Part shown: in pieces, positions 1 to 6,186 of the stretch | Layout of the letters: every line of letters starts with the position of its first letter | How positions within the stretch are numbered: position 1 is the stretch's first letter | Assembly (NCBI GenBank): GCA_021163905.1 | Contig: JAGGTG010000087.1 | Location: 1 to 6,282, forward strand | Reading direction: 5' to 3' | Length of the DNA stretch: 6,282 bases | Source of the DNA: Candidatus Aerophobota bacterium | GTDB lineage: Bacteria > Aerophobota > Aerophobia > Aerophobales > B3-G15 | The notes under the pieces: model-generated | What the model was told of the DNA's origin: nothing | What the model saw: only the letters and a program-made list of their open reading frames with translations | Database searches by the model: none | Made by a program: the position numbers and the translations under genes

Positions 1-139
1 TGCAGTAAAGTTAGAGGTGATACCAAACTCTGGCGAGGCCGTCTGCTTTGCCTTTCAGGGGGAGCAGCGAGCGAAGCGAAGCGTTGAGGGGGAATATTTT
101 CCCCCTCAATTAATCCGTGGGATACCCAGAGAGCCCACA
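1..139. other. GC-richer noncoding segment with repeat-like structure
   Basis: This stretch is clearly richer in G and C than the operon. It contains the tandem AGCGA-like run AGCGAGCGAAGCGAAGCG (66-83), two GGGGGA runs, the 11-bp hairpin, and a distant pair CTCTGG/CCAGAG (28-33/126-131) that could enclose the whole unit. Plus-strand frame 2 is open from the edge to a TAG at 140 (46 codons), but the translation is not recognisable. I read it as a possible extragenic repeat and not as a gene, with low certainty. Confidence 0.35.
84..109. other. Strong 11-bp hairpin downstream of the operon
   Basis: TTGAGGGGGAA (84-94) pairs perfectly with TTCCCCCTCAA (99-109) around a four-base loop TATT. It lies 75 nt beyond the last stop codon. 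In the direction of operon transcription the stem is followed by CGCTTCGC and not by a run of T, so it is not a canonical intrinsic terminator. It may stabilise the 3' end of the transcript, pause polymerase, or belong to a dispersed repeat. A second small stem, GTGGG/CCCAC (117-121/134-138), lies between it and the gene. Confidence 0.5.
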
Positions 140-183
140 TAGCCACCAGAAACTGTCCCAATTTCAGAAAACAAAGATAACTT

Positions 184-1263
184 TTAGGATGGGATTATTA
201 TTCCCTTCATGGCGTTATCTTCTCTATTTTTAATAGCCTGTAGCCCCTTAAGGGCATCTTTAAGATCAAAACGATGGGTTATTAAATCCTTGACTTTAAC
301 AAGACCTGTAGCAATGGACTGAATTGTTGTAGGCCAGGTAAGGGGGCTTAACCAGGAAAAGCGGATGGTCTTATCCATAAGAAGTGAGTTAAGTGCAGGA
401 ACCCTTATTATATCATCAGGACCTGGCAAACCAAAATAAACAATTACTGCTCTTTTCCCCGAGATCTCTAATGCCTGTTGCATTGCCTCAGGTGACCCTG
501 TTGCACATATAACACGATTGGCCATTTTCCCCTGGCTTAAACTTTTAATCTCCTCACCAAGATCAGGTGTGTAGTACTTTGAATCTTTCTCTTTAACATT
601 TATAATAACATCAGCACCTGATTTTTTCCCCAACTCCAGTCTATAATCTCTTGTTCCTACAAGAACTATTTTTCCTGCTCCCTTTGATTTTAAAAGTTGT
701 ACTATCATATTACCGATAGGTCCTGGACCAAATACAACACAGAGGTTACCAAAAGAGACATTAAGGTTATTAACAGCATACACTGCATTGGAAAGTGGTT
801 CTACAAAAGTTCCCTCTTCAAATGACATATTATCCGGAAGCTTGTGTAGGCCCGTATACTTTGACTTAACATACTCAGCAAAACCCCCGTTAACCGATAC
901 ACCGAGAACAGTTTTGTTATCGCATAGATTAACCATACCTCTTTTACACATTTCACAGGTATTACAATACTGAACAGGCTCTGCAACCACCCGATCTCCA
1001 GGTTTAAAAAGTCCCATTTTGTCGGGTATTCTACCAACCTCCACCACTTCTCCAGCAAGTTCATGTCCGAGAATAAGAGGACCCTTACCAGTTGAAGTTT
1101 CCAGAGGAGATAAACCCCAGTAATAGGCAATATCGGAGCCACAAATTCCACAAGCCCTAACCTTAATTAATACCTCATCATCATTAATCTCAGGAATATC
1201 CACCTTTTCAAACTTCATATTTTCCGGTTCATAAAATACCTGTGCCTTCATTTTTCCCTGCAT
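184..1263 (-). CDS. Zinc-dependent medium-chain alcohol/polyol dehydrogenase
   Basis: A 359-residue NAD(P)-dependent dehydrogenase of the sorbitol/threonine dehydrogenase type. The GroES-like N-terminal half has ACGICGSD with catalytic-zinc ligand C38, GHE with H67-E68, and a structural-zinc lobe with C100, C103, C106 and C114 (C-x2-C-x2-C-x7-C). E155 in FVEPLSNAV matches the fourth catalytic-zinc position of sorbitol dehydrogenases. The Rossmann domain carries GPGPIG (179-184). After the second strand the sequence is VGTRDYRLELGKKSGAD (202-218), with Gly where NAD-specific relatives usually have Asp, so NADP use is possible. The frame stays open for 16 more codons upstream, to an ATG at 1311, but that would overlap the epimerase gene by 35 nt. 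The ATG at 1263 has AAAGGAGG five bases upstream (1269-1276) and sits 13 nt after the epimerase stop, so I chose it; an ATG at 1251 is a less likely alternative. Last gene of the operon; the alcohol or polyol substrate is unknown. Confidence 0.88.
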   Translation of the reverse strand: MQGKMKAQVFYEPENMKFEKVDIPEINDDEVLIKVRACGICGSDIAYYWGLSPLETSTGKGPLILGHELAGEVVEVGRIPDKMGLFKPGDRVVAEPVQYCNTCEMCKRGMVNLCDNKTVLGVSVNGGFAEYVKSKYTGLHKLPDNMSFEEGTFVEPLSNAVYAVNNLNVSFGNLCVVFGPGPIGNMIVQLLKSKGAGKIVLVGTRDYRLELGKKSGADVIINVKEKDSKYYTPDLGEEIKSLSQGKMANRVICATGSPEAMQQALEISGKRAVIVYFGLPGPDDIIRVPALNSLLMDKTIRFSWLSPLTWPTTIQSIATGLVKVKDLITHRFDLKDALKGLQAIKNREDNAMKGIIIPS

Positions 1264-1268
1264 CTTTT

Positions 1269-1276
1269 CCTCCTTT
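1269..1276 (-). promoter_or_regulatory. Ribosome binding site that decides the dehydrogenase start
   Basis: On the minus strand AAAGGAGG lies directly after the epimerase stop codon and five bases before the ATG at 1263. It favours that start over the in-frame ATG at 1311, which would lie inside the epimerase gene and has no comparable site. Confidence 0.85.
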
Positions 1277-2200
1277 TTATTTCCAATCAAGCTCTTTAAA
1301 AACCCTGTCAAGATAGTTCTTGCATCTCTCAGTTACTTCCCAGGCATCGGGCCAGAAGCAAAGATCAATTGACCACCACTCGGAAGTATAACCAGCCTCC
1401 AAAATTGCGGGAAGAAGGGTTTTGAAGTCCAGAACCCCGGTACCAAGAGGAGCATGAGTGCTTGTTTCATTATCATGCAGTGTATTATCTGAATCAATAA
1501 TGTGCACATGCCCGATCTTTCCCTTCAGAAGAAAAGCAAATTCTTTTTCTCCTCCTTCCAATTTGTCAAGGGGAGGAGTTTGCTTGGCAGCTACCACTGA
1601 ACACATATGGGCATGGCAGGTATCAAACAGAACTTTAAAATTATCCCTGTTAACCTCCTCTAGCATTTTTTTTATCTCGTGAGGTTTATTAATTATAAAT
1701 CCTGGTTCAAATTCCCATACAACAAGTATATTTTTCTTTTTAGCTTCATCTGAGCACCAGGTGAACATATCTCTTATTCTCGTCCACACTGTAGGATAAT
1801 CAAGATTTTCAGGAAGGGGGGTATGGGTTACTGTATCTACCCTTATTGCAGGGATACCACAATCATAACAAAAATCCAAACTCCTCTTAAACATCTGTTT
1901 GTACTGTTTAACAATTTCAGGATCTCCCTCGGCAAAAGGTAATGACCAAAGATCTGCAGCATAAGCTGGAACTTCCAATCCATTTTCTTTTAGCATTTTC
2001 ACAAGATATTCTCTATCTTTCTTGCTTGGATAAAGATCAGGATGAGCATGAGGTTTAAAACCACCTAACTCAACTCCATCAAATCCAAGATCGCTTAACC
2101 TTTTAATAACCTCTGGCAGGGGAATTGGGTTGTTGGCATAAGGGCCAATGGCGTAAGCCCAACTTCCTATTGATATTTTAGGGGACTTATCCGGTTTCAT
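1277..2200 (-). CDS. Sugar phosphate isomerase/epimerase family protein (xylose isomerase-like TIM barrel)
   Basis: A 307-residue cytoplasmic TIM-barrel protein of the AP endonuclease family 2 / xylose isomerase-like group, which includes D-tagatose 3-epimerase and IolE-type enzymes. Seen in order: ISIGSWAYAIGPY (9-21), LGFDGVELGGFKPHAHP (38-54), an acidic VWEFEPG (161-167), FDTCHAHM (192-199), HVHIIDSDN (231-239) and EWWSIDLCFWPDAW (274-287). Likely divalent-metal ligands are E163 or E165, D193, H233 and D279, with H196 near the substrate; the last position is Asp where many epimerases have Glu. These are placed by motif, not alignment. The start is firmly set by GGAGG five bases upstream (2206-2210). 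It lies 14 nt after larC and 13 nt before the dehydrogenase gene, so it is part of the same transcript. The substrate (free sugar, phosphorylated sugar, inosose or other polyol derivative) cannot be read from the sequence. Confidence 0.85.
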   Translation of the reverse strand: MKPDKSPKISIGSWAYAIGPYANNPIPLPEVIKRLSDLGFDGVELGGFKPHAHPDLYPSKKDREYLVKMLKENGLEVPAYAADLWSLPFAEGDPEIVKQYKQMFKRSLDFCYDCGIPAIRVDTVTHTPLPENLDYPTVWTRIRDMFTWCSDEAKKKNILVVWEFEPGFIINKPHEIKKMLEEVNRDNFKVLFDTCHAHMCSVVAAKQTPPLDKLEGGEKEFAFLLKGKIGHVHIIDSDNTLHDNETSTHAPLGTGVLDFKTLLPAILEAGYTSEWWSIDLCFWPDAWEVTERCKNYLDRVFKELDWK

Positions 2201-2214
2201 CTTAACCTCCCAAT

Positions 2215-3393
2215 TTAAGCATATCTTTTAGTTATCAGGGATCCTGCCTCCATTTTAACTAATTCATATACTCTTTTTAAAGGTATCTTCCTCTCCAGAG
2301 CAATTTTTTTACAATCCTCATATTCGGGACTTACACTCACTATTTTTCCATCCAGGATACCGAGTTTCACCCTGATATTTCCAAGAGAGGTTTTTAAATT
2401 CTTGATTTCTCTTTTCAACTTTTCCCGTCTTAAACGTGATATTCTTATACCAAAAGTAGAGGTCTCTGAAAAAATAGTATCGATAATTTCCTTTTGTTTT
2501 TTTTCATAACAGATTACACTAAGTAGCATCCCGGGACGGGATTTTTTCATCTGAATGGGGGTTAAGAAAACATCAAGAGCTCCTTTTTTTAAAAGAAAAT
2601 CAATTAGATAATCATAAAACTCAGGATTCATATCATCGATATTTGTCTCAAGAACACTTACCCAATCCTCCTGTTCAGATTGAATACTCTTTTCCCCTAT
2701 TAGCACTCGGAGTAGGTTAGGTGAGGGAAGATCTTTTTCTCCCGCGCCGTATCCAATTACCTCCAGCTTCATTAAAGGCAAGGATCCGTAACCAGAAGAA
2801 AAACCGGTTAATATTGCTGCTCCTGTAGGTGTTGTAAGCTCAGCTTTTACTCCACTAGAATAAACAGGAACCCCTTTAAGTATATGTGCTGTAGCCGGAG
2901 CAGGAACTGGAAGATAACCATGGGCAGTTTTAACAAACCCTTCACCAACATTTATCTCTGATGAGTAGACTTCCTCTATTCCCATTTTGTCAAGACCAAC
3001 AACAGATCCAACTATATCAATCAGGGTATCTATAGAACCTAACTCGTGCAGATGAACACTGTTTATATCCTCCTGATGAATGTAAGCTTCGGCTTTTGCC
3101 AGTGTAAGAAAAATACTTTTGCTTTTTTCCTTTAATTTTTGAGATATATCAAGACTCTCCATAAGGGAAAGAATTTCAGCAGGACTTTTTCTTATCGGTG
3201 GAAAGCTAATATCAACTTTTGTAGCGGATATACCGGATTTTTTTACCTTTTTTGAGCTTATCCTGCAGCCTGAGAGGTTAAGATCATCTATTAACTTTGT
3301 AAAAACTTCTAAGGGTAAACCTGCATCTACAAGTGCACCCAATATCATATCTCCACTAATTCCAGAAAAGCAGTCAAAATAAGCTATTTTCAT
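2215..3393 (-). CDS. larC: Nickel pincer cofactor biosynthesis protein LarC (CTP-dependent nickel insertion enzyme), full length
   Basis: LarC is the CTP-dependent cyclometallase that inserts nickel into pyridinium-3,5-bisthiocarboxylic acid mononucleotide, the last step of NPN cofactor synthesis. The protein has 392 residues, full length for the family. Visible signatures are MKIAYFDCFSGISGDMILGAL (1-21, shortened), VHLHELGSIDTLIDIVG (113-129), LPVPAPATAHIL (161-172), LTTPTGAAIL (186-195), GYGAGEKDLPSPNLLRV (214-230), ETNIDDMNPEFYDYL (249-263), MKKSRPGMLLSVI (282-294) and ETSTFGIR (310-317). In Lactiplantibacillus plantarum this protein is split into larC1 and larC2 and joined by programmed frameshifting; here it is one unbroken frame. 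The start overlaps the larB stop by four bases (ATGA), with a weak GGAAGAG just upstream, so it is probably coupled to larB translation. larE, the sulfur-insertion enzyme, and larA are not in the window. Confidence 0.95.
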   Translation of the reverse strand: MKIAYFDCFSGISGDMILGALVDAGLPLEVFTKLIDDLNLSGCRISSKKVKKSGISATKVDISFPPIRKSPAEILSLMESLDISQKLKEKSKSIFLTLAKAEAYIHQEDINSVHLHELGSIDTLIDIVGSVVGLDKMGIEEVYSSEINVGEGFVKTAHGYLPVPAPATAHILKGVPVYSSGVKAELTTPTGAAILTGFSSGYGSLPLMKLEVIGYGAGEKDLPSPNLLRVLIGEKSIQSEQEDWVSVLETNIDDMNPEFYDYLIDFLLKKGALDVFLTPIQMKKSRPGMLLSVICYEKKQKEIIDTIFSETSTFGIRISRLRREKLKREIKNLKTSLGNIRVKLGILDGKIVSVSPEYEDCKKIALERKIPLKRVYELVKMEAGSLITKRYA

Positions 3394-4154
3394 ATCTCTT
3401 CCATATTCATTTGATTTATAATTGAGGCAAGATAACCTGCTCCAAATCCATTATCTATATTAACTACCGCTATTCCTGGACTACAGCTACTTAGCATTCC
3501 AATAAGTGCCGAAAATCCTTTAAACCCCACTCCATACCCAACACTTGTTGGAACCGCAATAACCGGTTTTTCCACCAATCCACCCACCACACCTGGAAGA
3601 GCACCTTCCATTCCTGCTATCACAATCAAAACGTTGGCATTTATAAGAAGTTCTTTTCCATCAACTAATCTGTGAATTCCAGCTATTCCTACATCGTAAA
3701 GAGTCTCGACTCTATTTCCCATAAGCTCCGCTGTAACTTTTGCCTCCTCAGCTACGGGAATATCACCAGTTCCTGCAGTAATTACCAGAATAAATTTTTC
3801 CCTATTTTTTAGAGGTTTGCCTTTACCTGCAACAACCATTCTTGCCTGCTGATAGTAAACAGCTTCCGGTATAATTTCTTTAACCGCTTTATAGATTTTT
3901 CCTGTAGCTCTTGTAGCTATAACTAAATTTCCCTTATTCCAGATCCCTTTAAAGATAGCTTTAATCTGGGAAAGTGATTTACCCTGGCAGAATATAACTT
4001 CTGGAAATCCTCTGCGCAAATGTCGATGATGGTCAATTCGGGCAAAACCAAGATCCTCAAAGGGAAGAGTTTTTAACTTTTCCAGAGCATCATTAACCCC
4101 CAACTCACCTCTGCTAACCTTATCCAAAATATCCTTTATAAATTCCTTTTCCAT
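3390..4154 (-). CDS. larB: Nickel pincer cofactor biosynthesis protein LarB (pyridinium-3,5-biscarboxylic acid mononucleotide synthase)
   Basis: LarB is known to carboxylate and hydrolyse nicotinic acid adenine dinucleotide to pyridinium-3,5-biscarboxylic acid mononucleotide, the first step to the nickel-pincer nucleotide of LarA-type enzymes. The 254-residue length is normal for the family. The N-terminal helical part (LGVNDALEKLKTLPFEDLGFARIDHHR, about 18-43) leads into RGFPEVIFCQGKS (48-60). The C-terminal PurE-like domain shows VITAGTGDIPVAEEA (124-138), YDVGIAGIHRL (153-163), VIAGMEGALPGVVGGL (178-193), VPTSVGYG (201-208) and SCSPGIAVVNIDNGFGAG (223-240). C224 in that last motif corresponds to the family's reactive cysteine that binds the nucleotide substrate. 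The start has only a modest AGGT eight bases upstream, with the upstream gene ending 19 nt away. The stop overlaps the larC start in ATGA, implying translational coupling. It is intact and has nothing missing that I can see. Confidence 0.95.
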   Translation of the reverse strand: MEKEFIKDILDKVSRGELGVNDALEKLKTLPFEDLGFARIDHHRHLRRGFPEVIFCQGKSLSQIKAIFKGIWNKGNLVIATRATGKIYKAVKEIIPEAVYYQQARMVVAGKGKPLKNREKFILVITAGTGDIPVAEEAKVTAELMGNRVETLYDVGIAGIHRLVDGKELLINANVLIVIAGMEGALPGVVGGLVEKPVIAVPTSVGYGVGFKGFSALIGMLSSCSPGIAVVNIDNGFGAGYLASIINQMNMEEI

Positions 4155-4173
4155 ACCATGTTACCTAAATTTG

Positions 4174-4686
4174 TTACCTGCCTATCTCGTAAAGATAAAG
4201 ATGTAGGAAAGGATCACATTCGGTCATTTTCAAGTCATCAAAAATCCAGTAATAGGAAACCACACGTGTACCAGGAGATAACTCCTTTTTTAATTTTTCC
4301 TTAAGTTTCCTATTTGCTTTTGTTGAAAGAAAAACTGTTACTACAGTGGCGTCTTTCAGGTTATGATTGAAAAAGTTCCCCCATCTTACATTAACCTTAT
4401 CCCTTACCCCTGAAAATCTCACCCTTAAAAAGGACAGAAAAAAGCGGAAAGGATCAGCCTCTATTCCTACTGCTCTTGCTCCAAATTCACCTGCAGCTAC
4501 GGTTATTATTCTTCCATCTCCACATCCAAGATCATACACTACATCCTCAGGTCCCACTCTGGCCATTTTAAGCATCCTCCTGACGTGGGGCAAGGGAGTT
4601 GGGCTCCATCCTGCTCCTATAATCTCTGGCCAGTATATCCAGGCTAAAAACCCTGCAATACCTGCTATAATTAAAAATACAATCAT
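4174..4686 (-). CDS. Membrane-anchored class I SAM-dependent methyltransferase (FAM173/ANTKMT-like)
   Basis: A 170-residue protein with one hydrophobic N-terminal segment (about residues 2-19, rich in I, L, A, F and W), probably a membrane anchor with the catalytic domain in the cytoplasm. The SAM-binding motif I is VVYDLGCGDGRI (49-60). The acidic residue that usually holds the ribose is E76 in GIEADP, and a post-motif stretch KDATVVTVFLS lies at 111-121, followed by GTRVVSYYW (139-147). The order short TM segment, PxPxxxxRxML, YDLGCGDGR, then DATVVT resembles the small membrane-bound methyltransferases related to eukaryotic FAM173/ANTKMT protein-lysine methyltransferases. That resemblance is from memory of the family and was not tested by a search. 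The real substrate is unknown. The ATG lacks a good Shine-Dalgarno sequence (upstream CAGAGACAAAGATTAACAA), so translation may depend partly on coupling with the isomerase gene 26 nt upstream. Alternative: another small-molecule or protein methyltransferase. Confidence 0.75.
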   Translation of the reverse strand: MIVFLIIAGIAGFLAWIYWPEIIGAGWSPTPLPHVRRMLKMARVGPEDVVYDLGCGDGRIITVAAGEFGARAVGIEADPFRFFLSFLRVRFSGVRDKVNVRWGNFFNHNLKDATVVTVFLSTKANRKLKEKLKKELSPGTRVVSYYWIFDDLKMTECDPFLHLYLYEIGR

Positions 4687-4712
4687 TTGTTAATCTTTGT
4701 CTCTGTGAGATT

Positions 4713-6113
4713 TTATAATACCACTGCTTCTATTCCTGTAAACTGACAGAAATCGGTAAGGGGCTTTTTAAAATCTCCGTGAATCATAGATGCATGATGA
4801 GTGAATCCTTCCTGAAGTAAAGTTCTGTAAAGAAGGTCAAGATCCTTTACCTCAACCCAGCTCCAGGAACCTCTTAGATTATCACTGCTTGGGATTATCT
4901 TTCCTGTTGTAACAAACATCTTAAACTGCCCATCGTACTCTACAATTCTGCTGAGAGTTACCTCTCCTTCCTTTAATTTAAATTCAGCTACCCCTCCACT
5001 TTTATCCTCACCCAGTGATTTTCCCAGAATGCTGTGGCTTCTCAAATAAATCTTTGAGTCAGGTGCTCTGAGGGAAAAGGGAGCATTTCCACAATGCCAG
5101 GCAAGAAAGACATTTTCCTTTGATTGATGTTGAATTGTCCAGTCGATAAAATGAGGGACAGTTTCCTCCAGAGATACTGCATGTTGTACAAGCATGGTTA
5201 GAGCACCATGTATATCTACCTCGCAGGCGGTCATCATCCCTTTTTGAGTCAGACGTCCCATACTAATGCAGGGGGAGATCCCGTATATCTCCTGCATGGC
5301 TGACCAGCACTGAACTGCCATTGCACTTAACTTTTTTTCCCTGGCAAAATCCTCCAGGGCTATCTCCAGACGAGCGGATTTTTCCAGCGATTCCTCGGCT
5401 ATCTCACAAATTGCCTGTTTTTTAATTTCCTCCACAATTTCCTTTACTTTTTTATCATCCTTAACAGACTGAGCTGCATTAAATATCTCCACTAAAGATT
5501 TTTGAACCACCCTTTGACCAAACTGTTCTATCATTGGAAACTCATTAATAGCACAGGTTTCAAATCTTTCCGGTCTTGGTCCTACAAGTCCTATACGTGC
5601 ACCTAAAAATCTTTTAACAGCTCTGCAGGTTCGAGCAAAATCCTCCACTCCCCGAATAAATTTTTCCTCTTCAGGAAACACATTACCCAGAAAAATAAAG
5701 GGTATTCTTCTTCTATATAAAGCCGAGCCGATAGACAAAGTACCACAAAAGGCATCAGATCTTCTACCCCCCTCAGGAGTGAAGGATCCCTCCTTGGTAC
5801 TGAATAAAAGGATTGGAAGATCTGGAAAAGACTGAGCTACTGTAGCTGCAGAAATCTCGTCCCCAAAGGTCATAGCTCCAATCATAATTCCTGATAGGTC
5901 TTCATTTTTAAAGTAATTTATTATTTTTTCTGCATCTTCATCATTCCTGACAAGTCCATTTTTCGTTAGAGAAGTATCAGGATGAATGATATCTATATTT
6001 TTATTCTTTAAAGATTTTAAAGCATCAAGGACCCTCTGCTTCATATTTACAGCCCACTCTTCATCAAAAGGCTCCCTATGAGCTGGAACAAAACCTATTT
6101 TTACCTTTGCCAT
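4713..6113 (-). CDS. L-fucose/L-arabinose isomerase family protein
   Basis: A 466-residue cytoplasmic protein, probably a metal-dependent aldose-ketose isomerase; no signal peptide is seen. The N-terminal half has the sugar-isomerase look (KIGFVPAHREPF at 5-16, GAMTFGDEISAATVAQSFPDLP at 79-100 in shortened view, FCGTLSIG at 122-129, LVGPRPERFETCAINE at 176-191). The C-terminal half carries CEVDIHGALTM (297-307), IDWT (323-326), AWHCGN (338-343) and THH (438-440). E298, D324, H340 and H440 are spaced 26, 16 and 100 residues apart, close to the E306/E333/H350/H450 metal site of E. coli AraA, so I infer a complete Mn2+-type site with Asp in the second position, as in FucI. The start is supported by AAGGAGGG five bases upstream (6119-6126). 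It is the first gene of the operon, 26 nt before the methyltransferase gene. The substrate is not recognisable: the protein is shorter than FucI (about 590 aa) and close in length to AraA (about 500 aa), but belongs to neither classical group by eye. Family is secure; activity is inferred. Confidence 0.85.
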   Translation of the reverse strand: MAKVKIGFVPAHREPFDEEWAVNMKQRVLDALKSLKNKNIDIIHPDTSLTKNGLVRNDEDAEKIINYFKNEDLSGIMIGAMTFGDEISAATVAQSFPDLPILLFSTKEGSFTPEGGRRSDAFCGTLSIGSALYRRRIPFIFLGNVFPEEEKFIRGVEDFARTCRAVKRFLGARIGLVGPRPERFETCAINEFPMIEQFGQRVVQKSLVEIFNAAQSVKDDKKVKEIVEEIKKQAICEIAEESLEKSARLEIALEDFAREKKLSAMAVQCWSAMQEIYGISPCISMGRLTQKGMMTACEVDIHGALTMLVQHAVSLEETVPHFIDWTIQHQSKENVFLAWHCGNAPFSLRAPDSKIYLRSHSILGKSLGEDKSGGVAEFKLKEGEVTLSRIVEYDGQFKMFVTTGKIIPSSDNLRGSWSWVEVKDLDLLYRTLLQEGFTHHASMIHGDFKKPLTDFCQFTGIEAVVL

Positions 6114-6118
6114 TTATA

Positions 6119-6126
6119 CCCTCCTT
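6119..6126 (-). promoter_or_regulatory. Strong ribosome binding site of the isomerase gene
   Basis: On the minus strand AAGGAGGG stands five bases (TATAA) before the ATG at 6113. It fixes this start and indicates efficient translation of the first gene. Confidence 0.85.
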
Positions 6127-6143
6127 CTTTTACTTTTTTTCTA

Positions 6144-6171
6144 ATTATGGGGTGAATTCGGGAATTGTCAA
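6144..6171 (-). promoter_or_regulatory. Sigma-70-like promoter of the operon
   Basis: Read on the minus strand, an exact TTGACA (6171-6166) is followed after 16 bases by CATAAT (6149-6144), five of six matches to the -10 consensus. The predicted transcript would start near 6137, leaving a leader of about 24 nt containing AAGGAGGG (6126-6119) before the isomerase ATG at 6113. No comparable promoter was seen between the genes, which supports one transcript. The spacer contains an imperfect inverted repeat AATTC-GG-GAATT (6155-6166) that could be an operator. Confidence 0.7.
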
Positions 6172-6183
6172 GAAAATTTTCTT
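6170..6183. promoter_or_regulatory. 14-bp perfect palindrome overlapping the -35 edge (candidate operator)
   Basis: AAGAAAATTTTCTT is a perfect 14-bp palindrome whose end shares two bases with the -35 box of the operon promoter. The position suits a dimeric regulator or an AT-rich upstream element that contacts RNA polymerase. The symmetry is seen directly; the regulatory role is inferred, and no regulator gene is in the window. Self-complementary AT-rich runs of this kind also arise by chance in such genomes. Confidence 0.4.
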
Positions 6184-6186
6184 CTT

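Noticed and set aside
84..109. Rho-independent terminator for the operon
   Set aside because: The stem is strong, but no T-run follows it in the direction of transcription, and it lies 75 nt past the stop codon.
2..139. Partial plus-strand reading frame of 46 codons entering from the left edge
   Set aside because: No recognisable protein motif; it runs through a perfect hairpin and a tandem AGCGA run, which fits a noncoding repeat better. Kept only as part of the structured segment.
788..973. A 61-codon open frame on the plus strand
   Set aside because: It is antisense to the dehydrogenase, has low-complexity composition and no recognisable domain.
801..1151. A 116-codon open frame on the minus strand inside the dehydrogenase gene
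   Set aside because: It overlaps the dehydrogenase in another frame on the same strand; its translation has no recognisable motif, while the dehydrogenase frame has complete zinc and Rossmann motifs.
1264..1311. A 16-residue N-terminal extension of the dehydrogenase from the ATG at 1311
   Set aside because: It would overlap the end of the epimerase gene, adds residues not expected in the family, and the ATG at 1263 has a strong, well-spaced ribosome binding site.
1458..1682. A 74-codon open frame on the plus strand
   Set aside because: It is antisense to the epimerase gene and its translation resembles no family; the opposite strand is clearly coding.
4367..4693. A 108-codon open frame on the plus strand
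   Set aside because: It is antisense to the methyltransferase, covering its SAM motif; the translation is low in complexity (Pro/Ile/Lys/Thr) with no motif.
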